From JBKEDF01 sp047975325 (GTDB taxonomy: Bacteria > Pseudomonadota > Alphaproteobacteria > Rhodobacterales > Rhodobacteraceae), in the NCBI GenBank assembly GCA_047975325.1, contig JBKEDF010000073.1, positions 1 through 46,708 on the forward strand: a stretch of DNA of 46,708 nucleotides, given 5' to 3'. A program made the translations under genes and the position numbers. Shown here one piece after another: positions 6,800 through 15,595 of this stretch. How positions within the stretch are numbered: the first letter of the stretch is position 1; each line of letters begins with the position of its first letter. Under the pieces are notes generated by a model, which saw only the letters and a program-made list of their open reading frames with translations, ran no database searches and was not told the DNA's origin.

Positions 6800-7622
6800 C
6801 CGCCAATCCCTCCAGCACTGAACGTCGATGCGCGATGGCAAGCTGATGCAGCCTGACCTCGGACAACTCATACCCGCTTTCGCGCAGGGCTTGGCCGACC
6901 ATGGCGGCGGATGCGGGGGTGCCAGTCGTGGCCAGATGGCTGGCGATGACCGGACAAAGCAATGGCGCGCCGCCGGTGGCGCCGAAGACGACCCGGCAGG
7001 TGCGGGTCTCCGGATCGGCGACAAAGGTGGCGATTGCATCGGCGAATTCGCCCACTTTGCGGCAGATCTTGTAATATCCCCATCGTGCGCTGTTGGAATA
7101 TTTCGGAATCCGGATCGTGGTCAGGATTTCATCGGGTGCCAGCGCGGTACGATAGGCGCCCTGCATGAAGCCGGCCATGGGGATTTCGCGGTTGCCGGAG
7201 GGGCCGGCAACGATCAGCACCGCGCCCAGCACGGTCATCGCGCTTACCCAGTCGGCGGCAGGGTCGGCATGGCAAAGGCTGCCGCCAATCGTGCCGCGGT
7301 TGCGAACAGCCCGATAGGCGATGCCGCCGGCAACATGACGAAGCATGCCTGAGATCGGCTCCGGGCAATCGCCGTCCTCGATCCGTGCATGGGTGACGGC
7401 GGCGCCGATCTCTACGTGAGTTTTGGTATCGCGCATGGTGGTGAGACCGGCGATGGCAGTCATGTCCACCAGCCGGTCCGGGCGTGCCAGCCGAAGGTTC
7501 AGCATCGGGCCAAGAGACTGGCCGCCGCCAAGTGGCTTGGCGTCGATCCCGTTGCCTTGCAGCGCCTGATGCGCGGCGGAAAGACTGTCGGGGCGGGCCA
7601 TGTCAAAGGGTGCCGGCTTCAT
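6792..7622 (-). CDS. Molybdenum hydroxylase FAD-binding subunit (CoxM-like)
   Basis: The 276-residue protein is of typical length for the medium subunit. The FAD-binding motifs are visible: GGGQSLGPMLNLRLARP (about 32-48) and TIGGSLCHADPAAD (about 110-123). It passes electrons from the iron-sulfur subunit via FAD to the final acceptor. The start ATG overlaps the large-subunit stop (ATGA, 7619-7622) and the stop overlaps the small-subunit start, so the three are translationally coupled in the order large, medium, small-CoxG. Substrate is set by the large subunit. Confidence 0.92.
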   Translation of the reverse strand: MKPAPFDMARPDSLSAAHQALQGNGIDAKPLGGGQSLGPMLNLRLARPDRLVDMTAIAGLTTMRDTKTHVEIGAAVTHARIEDGDCPEPISGMLRHVAGGIAYRAVRNRGTIGGSLCHADPAADWVSAMTVLGAVLIVAGPSGNREIPMAGFMQGAYRTALAPDEILTTIRIPKYSNSARWGYYKICRKVGEFADAIATFVADPETRTCRVVFGATGGAPLLCPVIASHLATTGTPASAAMVGQALRESGYELSEVRLHQLAIAHRRSVLEGLADD

Positions 7623-9958
7623 TCCGCCAACTCCATGCCGGCGCCCAGCAGCGCATGCAGCACTTTGTCGGGTGTGGCCGGGATACTGTTCAGTTCCACC
7701 GCAAAGGGGTGGAGCGCGTCATTCACCGCGTTGATGATTGCACCACCCGGGGCGATGGCCGCGCCTTCGCCGACGCCCTTGATGCCGTGACGGGTATAGG
7801 GCGACAGGGTTTCCGTATGGCCGAGCCGGAAATGCGGCAACTCGGCGGGGCCGGGCAGGATGTAATCGGCCAAGGTTGAGGTCAGTGGCTGGCCATTGGT
7901 GTCATAGAGCACTTCCTCAAACAAGGCGGTGCCGATGCCCTGTGTTGCGCCGCCATAGGCCTGCCCTTCGACGATCAACGGGTTCACCCGCCGTCCGCAA
8001 TCCTCGAAGATGTAGTAATCCTCGATCCGGGTTCTGCCGGTGCCGGGGTCTACCTCGACAATGGCGGCATGGGTGGCATAGGTAAAAACGCCACTGTCAA
8101 TATCGGGTTTGTAGCCTTCGGTCACTTCCAGCCCGGCAGTGTCCACGTCATCGGGCAGTTGATCCGGTCGCAGATACCAGGCCCGCGCGATATCGGTAAA
8201 GCTGACATGGCTCTCGCCTGAATAGGCGTTGCCGTCGGCCAGCCGGATATCTTCGGGATGGCACTGCAGCAGGTGGGCAGCATGTTTGCGGACCCTGCCG
8301 GCCAGAACCTCTGCCGCCTTCGATACCGCACCGCCGGCCATTACCATGCCCCGTGAAGCATAGGCGCCGGTGGAATAGGGTGTCAGCCCGGTGTCGCCCA
8401 TCACCACATGGATGCGCGTGACATCGACGCCGAGCCATTCACTGGCCACCTGCGCCACGGTTGTTTCCAGCCCCTGACCGAAACTGTGGTTGCCCGAGCG
8501 GACCTCGACCGATCCTGAAGGCGTGATCTTGACCATGGCCTGTTCGTAGCCGGGCACCAGCGGTAGTCCCCAGGCGGCAAAGACCTTGGTGCCGTGTGCG
8601 GATTGTTCGGTGAAGGTGGAAAATCCGATCCCCAGATAGCGCCCCTGTTGGCGTGCCTGTTGCTGACGGTGGCGGAAGCCGGCAAGGTCAATGGCCTTTT
8701 CCGCCTGGACGACGCTTTCGGGGTAATCGCCGCTGTCGTAATATTTGCTGGTGACGTTGGTAAAGGGCATCTTCCGCGCCGGCACCAGGTTTTCCTTGCG
8801 CACTTCGGACGGTTCGCGTCCGACTGCGCGGGCGACTGCGTCGATGGTCAGTTCCATTGCGAAACATACCCCCGGTCGGGCAACGCCGCGATAAGGTGTA
8901 AAACCGGGCTTGTTGGTTGCCACTGAATAGGTACGGCAACGGTAGGTATCAAAATCATAAGGTCCCGGCAGGTTGCCCCCGGCTTGTGCTGCTTCCAGGC
9001 AGGCGGTGAAGGGCCAGACCGAATAGGCGCCGATATCAACGGTAATCTCGGCATCGATACCCAGCAACCGGCCGCGGGTGTCGGCAAAGGCGGTGATCTT
9101 GTAATGATGCTGCCGGGTATTGGCCCCGGCAACCAGATGTTCGCGTCGATCCTCGGTCCAGCGGATTGGCCGGCCGGTCTTGCGCGCGACCCAGGATACC
9201 GACAGTTCCTCGGGCTGAAGCACACATTTATAACCGAAGCCACCACCCACATCCGGGGCGATTACCCGCACCTGCCCCTGATCAAGGCCCAGCTGTTCGG
9301 AGATGCCCGTGCGGATCAGGTGCGGCACCTGGGTTGACGTATAAACGACAAGCTGGCCCATTTTTTCGTCCCAATGGGCGAGCGTGCCCTTGCCCTCCAT
9401 TGGGTTCATGCATTGGCGCGCCGTATGGTATTCGCGTTCGATCACTACCGCAGCGGTCTTGTGCAGCGCGTCGATGTCGCCGTCGAATTCGGTGGTCAGG
9501 AACAGGTTGTTGCCCCATTCCTCGTGTACCAGGGGCGCGTCCGGTTCGCGTGCTTTCAATGCGTCGATCACCGGGGGCAGGGGGGCGATATCGATCTCGA
9601 CCAGTTCGGCGATGTCTTCGGCTTCGGCGCGGGTAGGCGCGATACAGATCGCCAGACACTCCCCCACGAAGCGGACCTTGTCCTTTGCCAGCGGATACTG
9701 GTCGGACAGGTTGTAGCTGGGCAGTGAGGATTCGGCGCGGATAGGGCGCACGTCGTCCAGGTCAGCGGCGGTGAAGACCCGGTTTTCGAACCCTTCAGGC
9801 TTGCGGATCGTGCCAATATGCCCATGGGCAACGGGGCTGCGGACGAAGGCTGCTTCCCATTGCCGGGGCAGCTTGATATCGCCGACGAACTTGGCCTGTC
9901 CGTTCAGAAGCCGCCGGTCCTCTTTGCGTTCGACCCTTGCACCAATTCCCGTCGTCAA
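7619..9958 (-). CDS. Molybdenum hydroxylase large (molybdopterin) subunit, CoxL-like
   Basis: The 779-residue protein is of the expected size for a xanthine dehydrogenase-family molybdopterin subunit. GGGFGYK (Mo-cofactor loop) and GIKGVGEG with catalytic Glu731 are present. The active-site loop reads PYRGVARPG, not the AYRCSFR of true CO dehydrogenase, so it should hydroxylate an organic substrate, probably an aromatic N-heterocycle or aldehyde. The start is TTG at 9958 with a strong GGGAGG; no ATG start fits better. It is first in its operon, behind the divergent operator shared with marR. It has no signal peptide, so it is predicted cytosolic. The exact substrate cannot be read from sequence. 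Confidence 0.92.
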   Translation of the reverse strand: MTTGIGARVERKEDRRLLNGQAKFVGDIKLPRQWEAAFVRSPVAHGHIGTIRKPEGFENRVFTAADLDDVRPIRAESSLPSYNLSDQYPLAKDKVRFVGECLAICIAPTRAEAEDIAELVEIDIAPLPPVIDALKAREPDAPLVHEEWGNNLFLTTEFDGDIDALHKTAAVVIEREYHTARQCMNPMEGKGTLAHWDEKMGQLVVYTSTQVPHLIRTGISEQLGLDQGQVRVIAPDVGGGFGYKCVLQPEELSVSWVARKTGRPIRWTEDRREHLVAGANTRQHHYKITAFADTRGRLLGIDAEITVDIGAYSVWPFTACLEAAQAGGNLPGPYDFDTYRCRTYSVATNKPGFTPYRGVARPGVCFAMELTIDAVARAVGREPSEVRKENLVPARKMPFTNVTSKYYDSGDYPESVVQAEKAIDLAGFRHRQQQARQQGRYLGIGFSTFTEQSAHGTKVFAAWGLPLVPGYEQAMVKITPSGSVEVRSGNHSFGQGLETTVAQVASEWLGVDVTRIHVVMGDTGLTPYSTGAYASRGMVMAGGAVSKAAEVLAGRVRKHAAHLLQCHPEDIRLADGNAYSGESHVSFTDIARAWYLRPDQLPDDVDTAGLEVTEGYKPDIDSGVFTYATHAAIVEVDPGTGRTRIEDYYIFEDCGRRVNPLIVEGQAYGGATQGIGTALFEEVLYDTNGQPLTSTLADYILPGPAELPHFRLGHTETLSPYTRHGIKGVGEGAAIAPGGAIINAVNDALHPFAVELNSIPATPDKVLHALLGAGMELAE

Positions 9959-10024
9959 AGCGTCCTCCCGGGTACAAGCATCCCGCAGCCAGTGCTCAAC
10001 TGTCCGGAAATTCCGCCAGCTGAC

Positions 10025-10073
10025 TGGTCAAGGGACTATAAAGGGAGTATACTGCGCAAATTAAATAACGCAA
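10025..10073. promoter_or_regulatory. Divergent promoters sharing one operator, hydroxylase operon and marR
   Basis: The core AGTATACT (10046-10053) is self-complementary, so it gives a TATACT -10 on both strands. Plus strand: -35 TGGTCA (10025-10030), 17-base spacer, toward marR. Minus strand: -35 TTGCGT (reverse of 10068-10073), 16-base spacer, toward the hydroxylase. The operator spans about 10039-10060. One bound dimer could shut both, giving autoregulation of marR. Spacing is seen directly; the binding protein is inferred. Confidence 0.65.
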
Positions 10074-10192
10074 CACCCACGATCATGCCAGGGGTTGTCT
10101 CGGATATGCGACCTGCGCGATAAGGTGGGTCGTACGTTTCCGGGCAGACCGAGCCGATCCATCTCCCGCAGCATAGTGGAAGTGACTACGAC

Positions 10193-10699
10193 ATGGACAA
10201 GAATCCCGAGAATATCTCTCGGCCCGGTAAGGTCAAGAGCCGCACTTATGAAGAACTCTGGAATCGGCCAGGATATCTGATTCGGCGATTGCACCAGATC
10301 CATGTGGGCCTGTTTTCGGAGGAATGTGCCGGGCTGGATGTGACCCCGGTGCAGACGGCAATCCTTACCGTTCTGCAAAGCGGTGAGGAGATGGATCAGT
10401 TAACCCTGTCTACGGCGGTTGGGATTGACCGCACGAGTGGCGCTGACGTGATCCGCCGGCTGGAACGGCGGGGGTTGCTCAGTCGTGCGCCATCCGAATT
10501 TGACCGCCGCGCCAAGATCGTGAAGATTACCGAGGCGGGCCGGAAATTCGTAAGGCGCATCCGCCCCAGTATGGCCCGCGCACAGGATCGGCTGGTCGCG
10601 CCTCTGACCGAGGAAGAGCGGGACAATTTCCAGCGGCTTGTCAACAAGATGGTTGATGCCAACAACGAGGCGAGCCGGGCCCCAATGGGTACCATCTGA
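10193..10699 (+). CDS. MarR-family transcriptional regulator
   Basis: The 168-residue winged-helix regulator has recognisable MarR sequence: LDVTPVQTAILTVL, then the HTH region LSTAVGIDRTSGADVIRRLERRGLL (given in part), and the wing DRRAKIVKITEAG. Such dimers usually repress degradation genes and are released by the aromatic substrate or an intermediate. The gene is divergent from the hydroxylase operon, with a 234-base gap holding the shared palindrome, and it lies between the enzyme genes and the transporters. It is therefore the best candidate for the protein binding all five AGTATACT sites, though this is not proven. The ribosome site is weak and the leader long (about 130 bases). Confidence 0.9.
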   Translation: MDKNPENISRPGKVKSRTYEELWNRPGYLIRRLHQIHVGLFSEECAGLDVTPVQTAILTVLQSGEEMDQLTLSTAVGIDRTSGADVIRRLERRGLLSRAPSEFDRRAKIVKITEAGRKFVRRIRPSMARAQDRLVAPLTEEERDNFQRLVNKMVDANNEASRAPMGTI

Positions 10700-10798
10700 G
10701 CCGCGCGATTCTCTACAAAACTGACCTGCTCAACCGGGTGCACGCCCCGGGATATTCGTACCGTATTGCCGTGGAATTACGGTCGAAGAAGAAAATTG

Positions 10799-10833
10799 TT
10801 GCGTTTTTAAATATACGGAGCATACTTCTTAAA
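10799..10833 (+). promoter_or_regulatory. Promoter with regulon palindrome, ABC transporter operon
   Basis: -35 TTGCGT (10799-10804), 16-base spacer, -10 CATACT (10821-10826). The core AGCATACT (10819-10826) differs by one base from the consensus. G10817 and C10828 are conserved, and TAAA (10830-10833) closes the right arm; operator about 10812-10833. The -35 and spacing are the same as for the hydroxylase promoter. The leader to the GTG at 10934 is about 100 bases. Confidence 0.62.
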
Positions 10834-10933
10834 AGTCTGATCAGGGTCGTGGCGCAAAGCCTGTTGCGAAATACCGCAACGCATTGACGTCTATCCTCGG
10901 CCTGTCGATCCGGCAAAATGGGGGAGATTGCGC

Positions 10934-11797
10934 GTGACACTATTGGCCCAATACGCCCTGACAGGTGTAGTGACCGGCTGTTTTCTTATCTTGGCCACGA
11001 TTGGTTTTTCGCTGACGCGTCAGGTTGAAGGGTTTCTCAATATTGCCCATGCCGAATTGCTGGGGGTTTCGGCTTTCATCACATGGTGGTTGAACGCGGG
11101 GGCCGGTTGGCCGCTCTTGCCGGCAGCGGTGGTGGCAATTGTGATAACGGCTTTTCTGGGCCTTGCAATCGGGCGCACGGTCTATGACCCGATCAAGAAA
11201 TTCGGGCCTGCGGTGGTGCTGATCTCCTCGGTTGGGGTCGCCTATGTGATTGGCGGGGTCGTCGATGCGGTGGTTGGCACCGGGATCCGCACGCTCGATG
11301 TCCCGCTGGCGACCACCTACAAGTTCTTTGGATTGCGGATCACCAACTACCAGATGATCATGGTTGCCCTGGCCGCCCTGACCGGTATCGCGGTGGCGCT
11401 GTTTCTTAACAAGACCAAGACCGGGCTTGCGATCCGGGCAATGGCGTCGAACCCGGCACTGGCGGCGTCGCGTGGTATTGACGTGCGGCAGACCTCGCGT
11501 GCCACCTGGTTGCTGGCGTCCGGGCTGGCGGGTCTTGCCGGGGTAATGCTGGCGCTGACGGCGACGCTTTCGACCGATATCGCCTTCCGGCAGATCCTGC
11601 AGATCCTGGCGGTGGCGATCCTGGCCGGGCTCGGGTCGCTCTATAGTGTCATCGTGGCCGGGCTGATCGTCGGTATTGCCATGGACATGTCAGTGTACTG
11701 GATCCCCGCAGGCTACCGCCCGCTGATCGCCTTCGCCGTGGTCATCATTGCCCTGCTGGTTCGCCCTGAGGGCCTGTCGATGAAGGGGAAGTCATGA
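10934..11797 (+). CDS. Branched-chain amino acid-type ABC transporter permease (LivH-like)
   Basis: This hydrophobic permease of 287 residues has repeated membrane helices and the LivH feature LNKTKTGLAIRAMASNPALA (EAA-like loop) near residue 160-180. A GTG start at 10934 is preferred because GGGGAG sits 7 bases upstream; a TTG at 10928 would be too close. The stop overlaps livM by ATGA. Family members import branched-chain amino acids, urea, amides or aromatic acids. The control site shared with the catabolic enzymes points to uptake of the island's substrate. Confidence 0.92.
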   Translation: MTLLAQYALTGVVTGCFLILATIGFSLTRQVEGFLNIAHAELLGVSAFITWWLNAGAGWPLLPAAVVAIVITAFLGLAIGRTVYDPIKKFGPAVVLISSVGVAYVIGGVVDAVVGTGIRTLDVPLATTYKFFGLRITNYQMIMVALAALTGIAVALFLNKTKTGLAIRAMASNPALAASRGIDVRQTSRATWLLASGLAGLAGVMLALTATLSTDIAFRQILQILAVAILAGLGSLYSVIVAGLIVGIAMDMSVYWIPAGYRPLIAFAVVIIALLVRPEGLSMKGKS

Positions 11798-12723
11798 GCA
11801 ACCTTTATCAATTCGCCCTTGCGGTACTGATGTTCGGCAGCCTGTTCTCGGTTCTGACCGTTTCGCTGAACCTGCAATATGCCCGTGGTGGCATGATCAA
11901 TTTTGGCACAGTCGCATATTTTGCTGCTGGTGCCTATGCCTATGCCATCGTTACCCAGGAACCACCAAGTGGGCTTGACCAGTATCTGGTCGGGCTGGAC
12001 GCGCCCTGGTGGGTGGGGTTCATCGCTGCCGGTATCGCCTCAATGGCCTTTGCGGTGATAACCGGTTGGCCAACGCTGCGGCTGCGGGGCGAGTATCTGG
12101 CGCTGACCACCTTCGCCTTTGCCGAGATGCTGCATTCGCTGCTCCTCAATGAAAGGCGGATCGGCAACGGAACCGTGGGCCTGGCCAATGTCGAACGCCC
12201 TGACGGGAGCCTTCTGGGCCTGCCCGACAATGTTGTCTATGCCGGTGCCGCCTGCCTGCTGATGCTGGCAACCGCCTTTGCCTTTCGCCGCCTCCTGGCC
12301 GCGCCCTATGGTCGTGTGGTCGATGCGATACGCGACGATGAGATTGCCTCCGAAGCGATTGGCAAGGATATTTCGCGCCTGCGTTTCCAGGTCTTTGTTA
12401 TCTCGTCGATCCCGATCGGACTGGCGGGCGCGCTTTATGCGATGATCACCACGCTGGTGAATCCCGATCTCTTTACCGCCGAGGTTACCTTCTTCATTTG
12501 GATTGCGCTGGTGCTGGGGGGGGAACGTACCATCCTTGGCGCAATCCTGGGAACCATGGCACTGGTTGCGTTCCAGGAACTTGTCCATGCAATCCCGTTT
12601 GAATCGGTACGCGCGGCGCAGATTGCCGCATCGGTGGAAGAGATCGTGACAGGTATCCTTTTCATCATAGTGCTGCGCTGGCAGCCTTTCGAAGCCTTGA
12701 CACGGAGGAGACTGAACGCATGA
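11794..12723 (+). CDS. Branched-chain amino acid-type ABC transporter permease (LivM-like)
   Basis: The 309-residue second permease partner has LivM sequence (LTVSLNLQYARGGMINFGTVA near the N-terminus, with FRRLLAAPYGRVVDAIRDDE as the cytoplasmic coupling loop, each seen in part). Multiple transmembrane helices are evident. It overlaps the LivH-like gene by 4 bases upstream and the first ATPase gene by 4 bases downstream, so all are one translationally coupled unit. It pairs with LivH to form the membrane channel. Confidence 0.92.
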   Translation: MSNLYQFALAVLMFGSLFSVLTVSLNLQYARGGMINFGTVAYFAAGAYAYAIVTQEPPSGLDQYLVGLDAPWWVGFIAAGIASMAFAVITGWPTLRLRGEYLALTTFAFAEMLHSLLLNERRIGNGTVGLANVERPDGSLLGLPDNVVYAGAACLLMLATAFAFRRLLAAPYGRVVDAIRDDEIASEAIGKDISRLRFQVFVISSIPIGLAGALYAMITTLVNPDLFTAEVTFFIWIALVLGGERTILGAILGTMALVAFQELVHAIPFESVRAAQIAASVEEIVTGILFIIVLRWQPFEALTRRRLNA

Positions 12724-13493
12724 GCCACGATCTTCTTGTCGTCGACAAGGTCGTCAAACGCTTCGGCGGCCTCAAGGCTGTCGGCGGCGATCAGGGCCTG
12801 AGTTTCACCGTACCCGAAGGCAGCTTCCTGGGGCTGATCGGCCCCAATGGTGCGGGCAAATCGACCACCTTCAACCTGATTTCGGGTGTGCTGAAGCCCA
12901 ATTCGGGTGCCGTATTGCTTAACGGGCAGAGCCTGTCCGATTACCGCGCCTGGCAGATCGCCGCACTGGGACTGGGCCGTACCTTTCAGACCCCACGCGC
13001 CTTTCCGTCACTATCGGTGCTCGACAATGTCGCAGTTGGTGCCGACAACAACAATGAGGCGTTGCAGGCGGCTATTTCCGGGCAATGGAAGCCGGGCGAA
13101 CGGAGCCTGCGCGAGAAAGCCGAACAGGTGCTGGCGCGGGTCGGAATGGCTGACCGGATCAATGACAGCGTCGCCAACCTTTCGGGGGGCGAATTGCGGA
13201 TGCTCGAAGTGGCGCGCCAGCTTGTGCGCAACCCTCGTATCCTGCTGCTGGATGAGCCCACCGCCGGGGTCGATCCCAGCCTGCAGGCGAAACTCAGCGC
13301 AATCCTGGTGGATCTTCACGCCGAAGGGTGCACGTTGGTCGTGGTCGAACACAACCTTCATTTCCTGCTGCAAATCGCGGATTCGGTTGTGGTGTTGCAG
13401 AACGGCGAACTGCTTTCCCATGGCACGCCGGAACAGATCAAGTCGGATGAGAAGGTGATCGCCGCCTATCTGGGAGCAGACCATGCAGCTTGA
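12720..13493 (+). CDS. ABC transporter ATP-binding protein (LivG-like)
   Basis: The 257-residue ATPase has Walker A GPNGAGKST (about 41-49), signature LSGGELR (about 157-163), Walker B ILLLDEPTAGVDPS and the switch His in VVEHNLHFL. The LivG type is shown by the TFQTPRAFPSLSVLDNV segment. It energises import at the inner face of the membrane. It begins at the ATGA overlap with livM and overlaps livF by 11 bases. Confidence 0.94.
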   Translation: MSHDLLVVDKVVKRFGGLKAVGGDQGLSFTVPEGSFLGLIGPNGAGKSTTFNLISGVLKPNSGAVLLNGQSLSDYRAWQIAALGLGRTFQTPRAFPSLSVLDNVAVGADNNNEALQAAISGQWKPGERSLREKAEQVLARVGMADRINDSVANLSGGELRMLEVARQLVRNPRILLLDEPTAGVDPSLQAKLSAILVDLHAEGCTLVVVEHNLHFLLQIADSVVVLQNGELLSHGTPEQIKSDEKVIAAYLGADHAA

Positions 13494-14190
13494 GGTGAAA
13501 GGGCTCAAATCCGGCTATGGCAAGGTGCAGGTCCTGCACGGTGTCGACCTTTCCGTGCCTCCGCGTGAGATTACCGCGGTGTTGGGTGCCAATGGTGCCG
13601 GCAAGAGCACGCTGATGAAGACAATCGCTGGCCATCTGCCGGTGATGACGGGTGATATTCACTATCGGGGCAATTCGCTTATCGGGCATACGGCGTTGTC
13701 GATCTGCAAGGAAGGGATCGGTTATGTGCCTCAGGATAGCAATGTCTTTGCCGAACTTGGTGTGCGCGACAATCTGGAGGTCTCTTCGTTCGCCTTCGAA
13801 GCTGCCGGTGAACGTGTTGCCGAAGTTCTGAAACGTTTTCCGATCCTTGACGAACGAGCCGACCAGCTTGCATCAACCCTGTCGGGTGGCGAACGCCAGA
13901 CGCTGGCCATCGCCATGGCGTTGGTGGCCGGGCCCGATGTCCTCATCCTCGATGAACCTACCGCCGGGCTGGCGCCGATCTTCGTTGACCGGATCGTGGC
14001 CTGGGTGCGTGAACTGGTGGAAGAGGGCATGAGTGTGATCTGGGTGGTGGAACAAAACCCCGAAAAGATCCTGTCCCATTCCGGCACCGCCTATGTAATT
14101 GATGCCGGCCGCAATTCCGAAACCGTCCCGGCGCAATCGCTGCTTGAACCGGGGCGACTGGAAGAGGTCCTGCTTCAGGTCCACACGTGA
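13483..14190 (+). CDS. ABC transporter ATP-binding protein (LivF-like)
   Basis: The 235-residue second ATPase has Walker A GANGAGKST (about 36-44), signature LSGGERQ, Walker B VLILDEPTAGLAP and VVEQNPEKIL in place of the usual His switch region. LivF proteins carry Q here, so this is normal. It forms a heterodimer with LivG. The stop falls just before the substrate-binding protein gene; an in-frame GTG overlapping the stop exists, but a better start for that gene lies at 14211. Confidence 0.93.
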   Translation: MQLEVKGLKSGYGKVQVLHGVDLSVPPREITAVLGANGAGKSTLMKTIAGHLPVMTGDIHYRGNSLIGHTALSICKEGIGYVPQDSNVFAELGVRDNLEVSSFAFEAAGERVAEVLKRFPILDERADQLASTLSGGERQTLAIAMALVAGPDVLILDEPTAGLAPIFVDRIVAWVRELVEEGMSVIWVVEQNPEKILSHSGTAYVIDAGRNSETVPAQSLLEPGRLEEVLLQVHT

Positions 14191-14210
14191 AGAAAACAGG
14201 GAGAAGTGAG

Positions 14211-15434
14211 ATGACGACGACAACAGGAACTACCAGGGGAATGCTGCTGAAATCGACCGTGCTTGCCGGGGCGCTCGCGCTGGGCGCTGCCGTGGCGCAG
14301 GCTGAAGATGTGACAATTGGTGTTCTGGTGCCGCTTACCGGTGAACTTGGTGAATTTGGCAAGATCGTGGCTGGCGGGGTGGAACTTGGCGTGGCCGAGG
14401 TCAACGCTGCGGGGGGCACCAAATGTGGCAATCTGCGTACCGTGGTGGCTGACACTGGCGGCAACCCCGAAAGTGGTATCCGCGAAGCGACCAAGATGAT
14501 CGAAGCCGAGGGTGCGGTCGCCGTGCTTGGCCCGACATCCGGGGTGATGGTGGCACTGGTCGATCTGGCCAAACGGACAAAGACGGTGATCATGTCACCC
14601 TATGCCGGCACCATTACGTTGAACGAACTGGGTGGTGATTATGTCTATCGTACGGTGTCTTCCGACCTTGGCGACGGCGCAGCTTCAGGCCTGTGGCTGA
14701 CCGATCGTGGCTACAAGCGGGTAGCTTTCATGGTGCAGAATGAAGAATCGACAATATCCCCGGCTCAGGTTGCCCGCGACAAGCTGGAAATCTCGGGCAT
14801 CGAACTGACCGATTATATTATCTACAACCCCGGCCAGCCGTCCTATCAGGCGGAACTGGTGTCGGTGCTCGCCAATGAACCTGATGCGATCTACCTGGCC
14901 GGAGGGCAGGAATCCGGCGTTACCGTGATCAAGGAGGCGACGGCGGGCGGTTTTGAGGGCGAATGGCTGTTTACAGCCGACCTGGCGGTGCCGGAGGTCT
15001 TTGACGCCGTGGGGGCGCAATACCTTAATGACCGGGCCTATGTCGAAGTTGTCGAAGCTGACAATTCACTGCCCGAATACAAGGCCTTCGAAGCAATTTA
15101 TCAGGAAAAGAACGGTGCTGAACCGGGCCCCTTTGCGGCCAATTCCTTCGATATGGCGATGCTGATCGCGTTGGCGTTGGAAAGCGGTGATGCCTGCACC
15201 GGCGAAGGTATCAATGCGGTAATCCGCGATGTGGCGGATGGTGGTGAGGCGGTTGGCAGTTTTGCCGCTGGTAAGGAAGCAGTCGCCGCAGGCAAGGATA
15301 TCAATTATGAAGGGGCCTCGGGTCCGCTTGTTTTCGATGAAAGTGGCACGCCGCCCGGTTCCTATTCGATCCAGCAGGCGCAGGACGGCAAATGGGTGAA
15401 CGTGAAGTTCTATCCGGCCAGTTCCTTCGAATAG
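14211..15434 (+). CDS. ABC transporter periplasmic substrate-binding protein (LivK-like, amide/amino-acid type)
   Basis: The 407-residue periplasmic type-I binding protein has a signal peptide ending near AVAQA-EDVTIG (about residue 31). The ATG at 14211 has AGGGAG 7 bases upstream and is preferred over a GTG at 14187. The mature start VTIGVLVPLTGELGEFG and GVAEVNAAGG mark the Leu/Ile/Val-binding-like family, whose members bind amino acids, amides, urea or aromatic acids. It fixes the import specificity of the operon, so its ligand would help identify the island's substrate. Unusually it is the last gene of the operon. Confidence 0.92.
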   Translation: MTTTTGTTRGMLLKSTVLAGALALGAAVAQAEDVTIGVLVPLTGELGEFGKIVAGGVELGVAEVNAAGGTKCGNLRTVVADTGGNPESGIREATKMIEAEGAVAVLGPTSGVMVALVDLAKRTKTVIMSPYAGTITLNELGGDYVYRTVSSDLGDGAASGLWLTDRGYKRVAFMVQNEESTISPAQVARDKLEISGIELTDYIIYNPGQPSYQAELVSVLANEPDAIYLAGGQESGVTVIKEATAGGFEGEWLFTADLAVPEVFDAVGAQYLNDRAYVEVVEADNSLPEYKAFEAIYQEKNGAEPGPFAANSFDMAMLIALALESGDACTGEGINAVIRDVADGGEAVGSFAAGKEAVAAGKDINYEGASGPLVFDESGTPPGSYSIQQAQDGKWVNVKFYPASSFE

Positions 15435-15443
15435 GTTGAACCG

Positions 15444-15479
15444 CCCGCGGCCCCGTTTCCTGACATGCGGGGCTGCGGG
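15444..15479 (+). terminator. Hairpin after the ABC transporter operon
   Basis: A 12-bp stem (15444-15455 with 15468-15479, one G-T pair) and 12-base loop start 10 bases after the binding-protein stop. No run of T follows, so it could be a factor-dependent or partial terminator or an mRNA end stabiliser. The convergent TRAP operon ends 117 bases beyond. Confidence 0.45.
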
Positions 15480-15595
15480 GGCCTTGTCCCCCTGAAAAGC
15501 CGAAAACCAAAACGGTGAGCTGCCACATAGCCAATGTTTGCGGCTGTATTGTCGCAGCGTTCTTTGTCATGTTGCGCGAGGATGGGGCTGTCCGT

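Noticed and set aside
7619..9958. Carbon monoxide dehydrogenase large subunit
   Set aside because: The CoxL active-site loop AYRCSFR is absent (here PYRGVARPG). The CoxG fusion alone does not make it a CO oxidiser.
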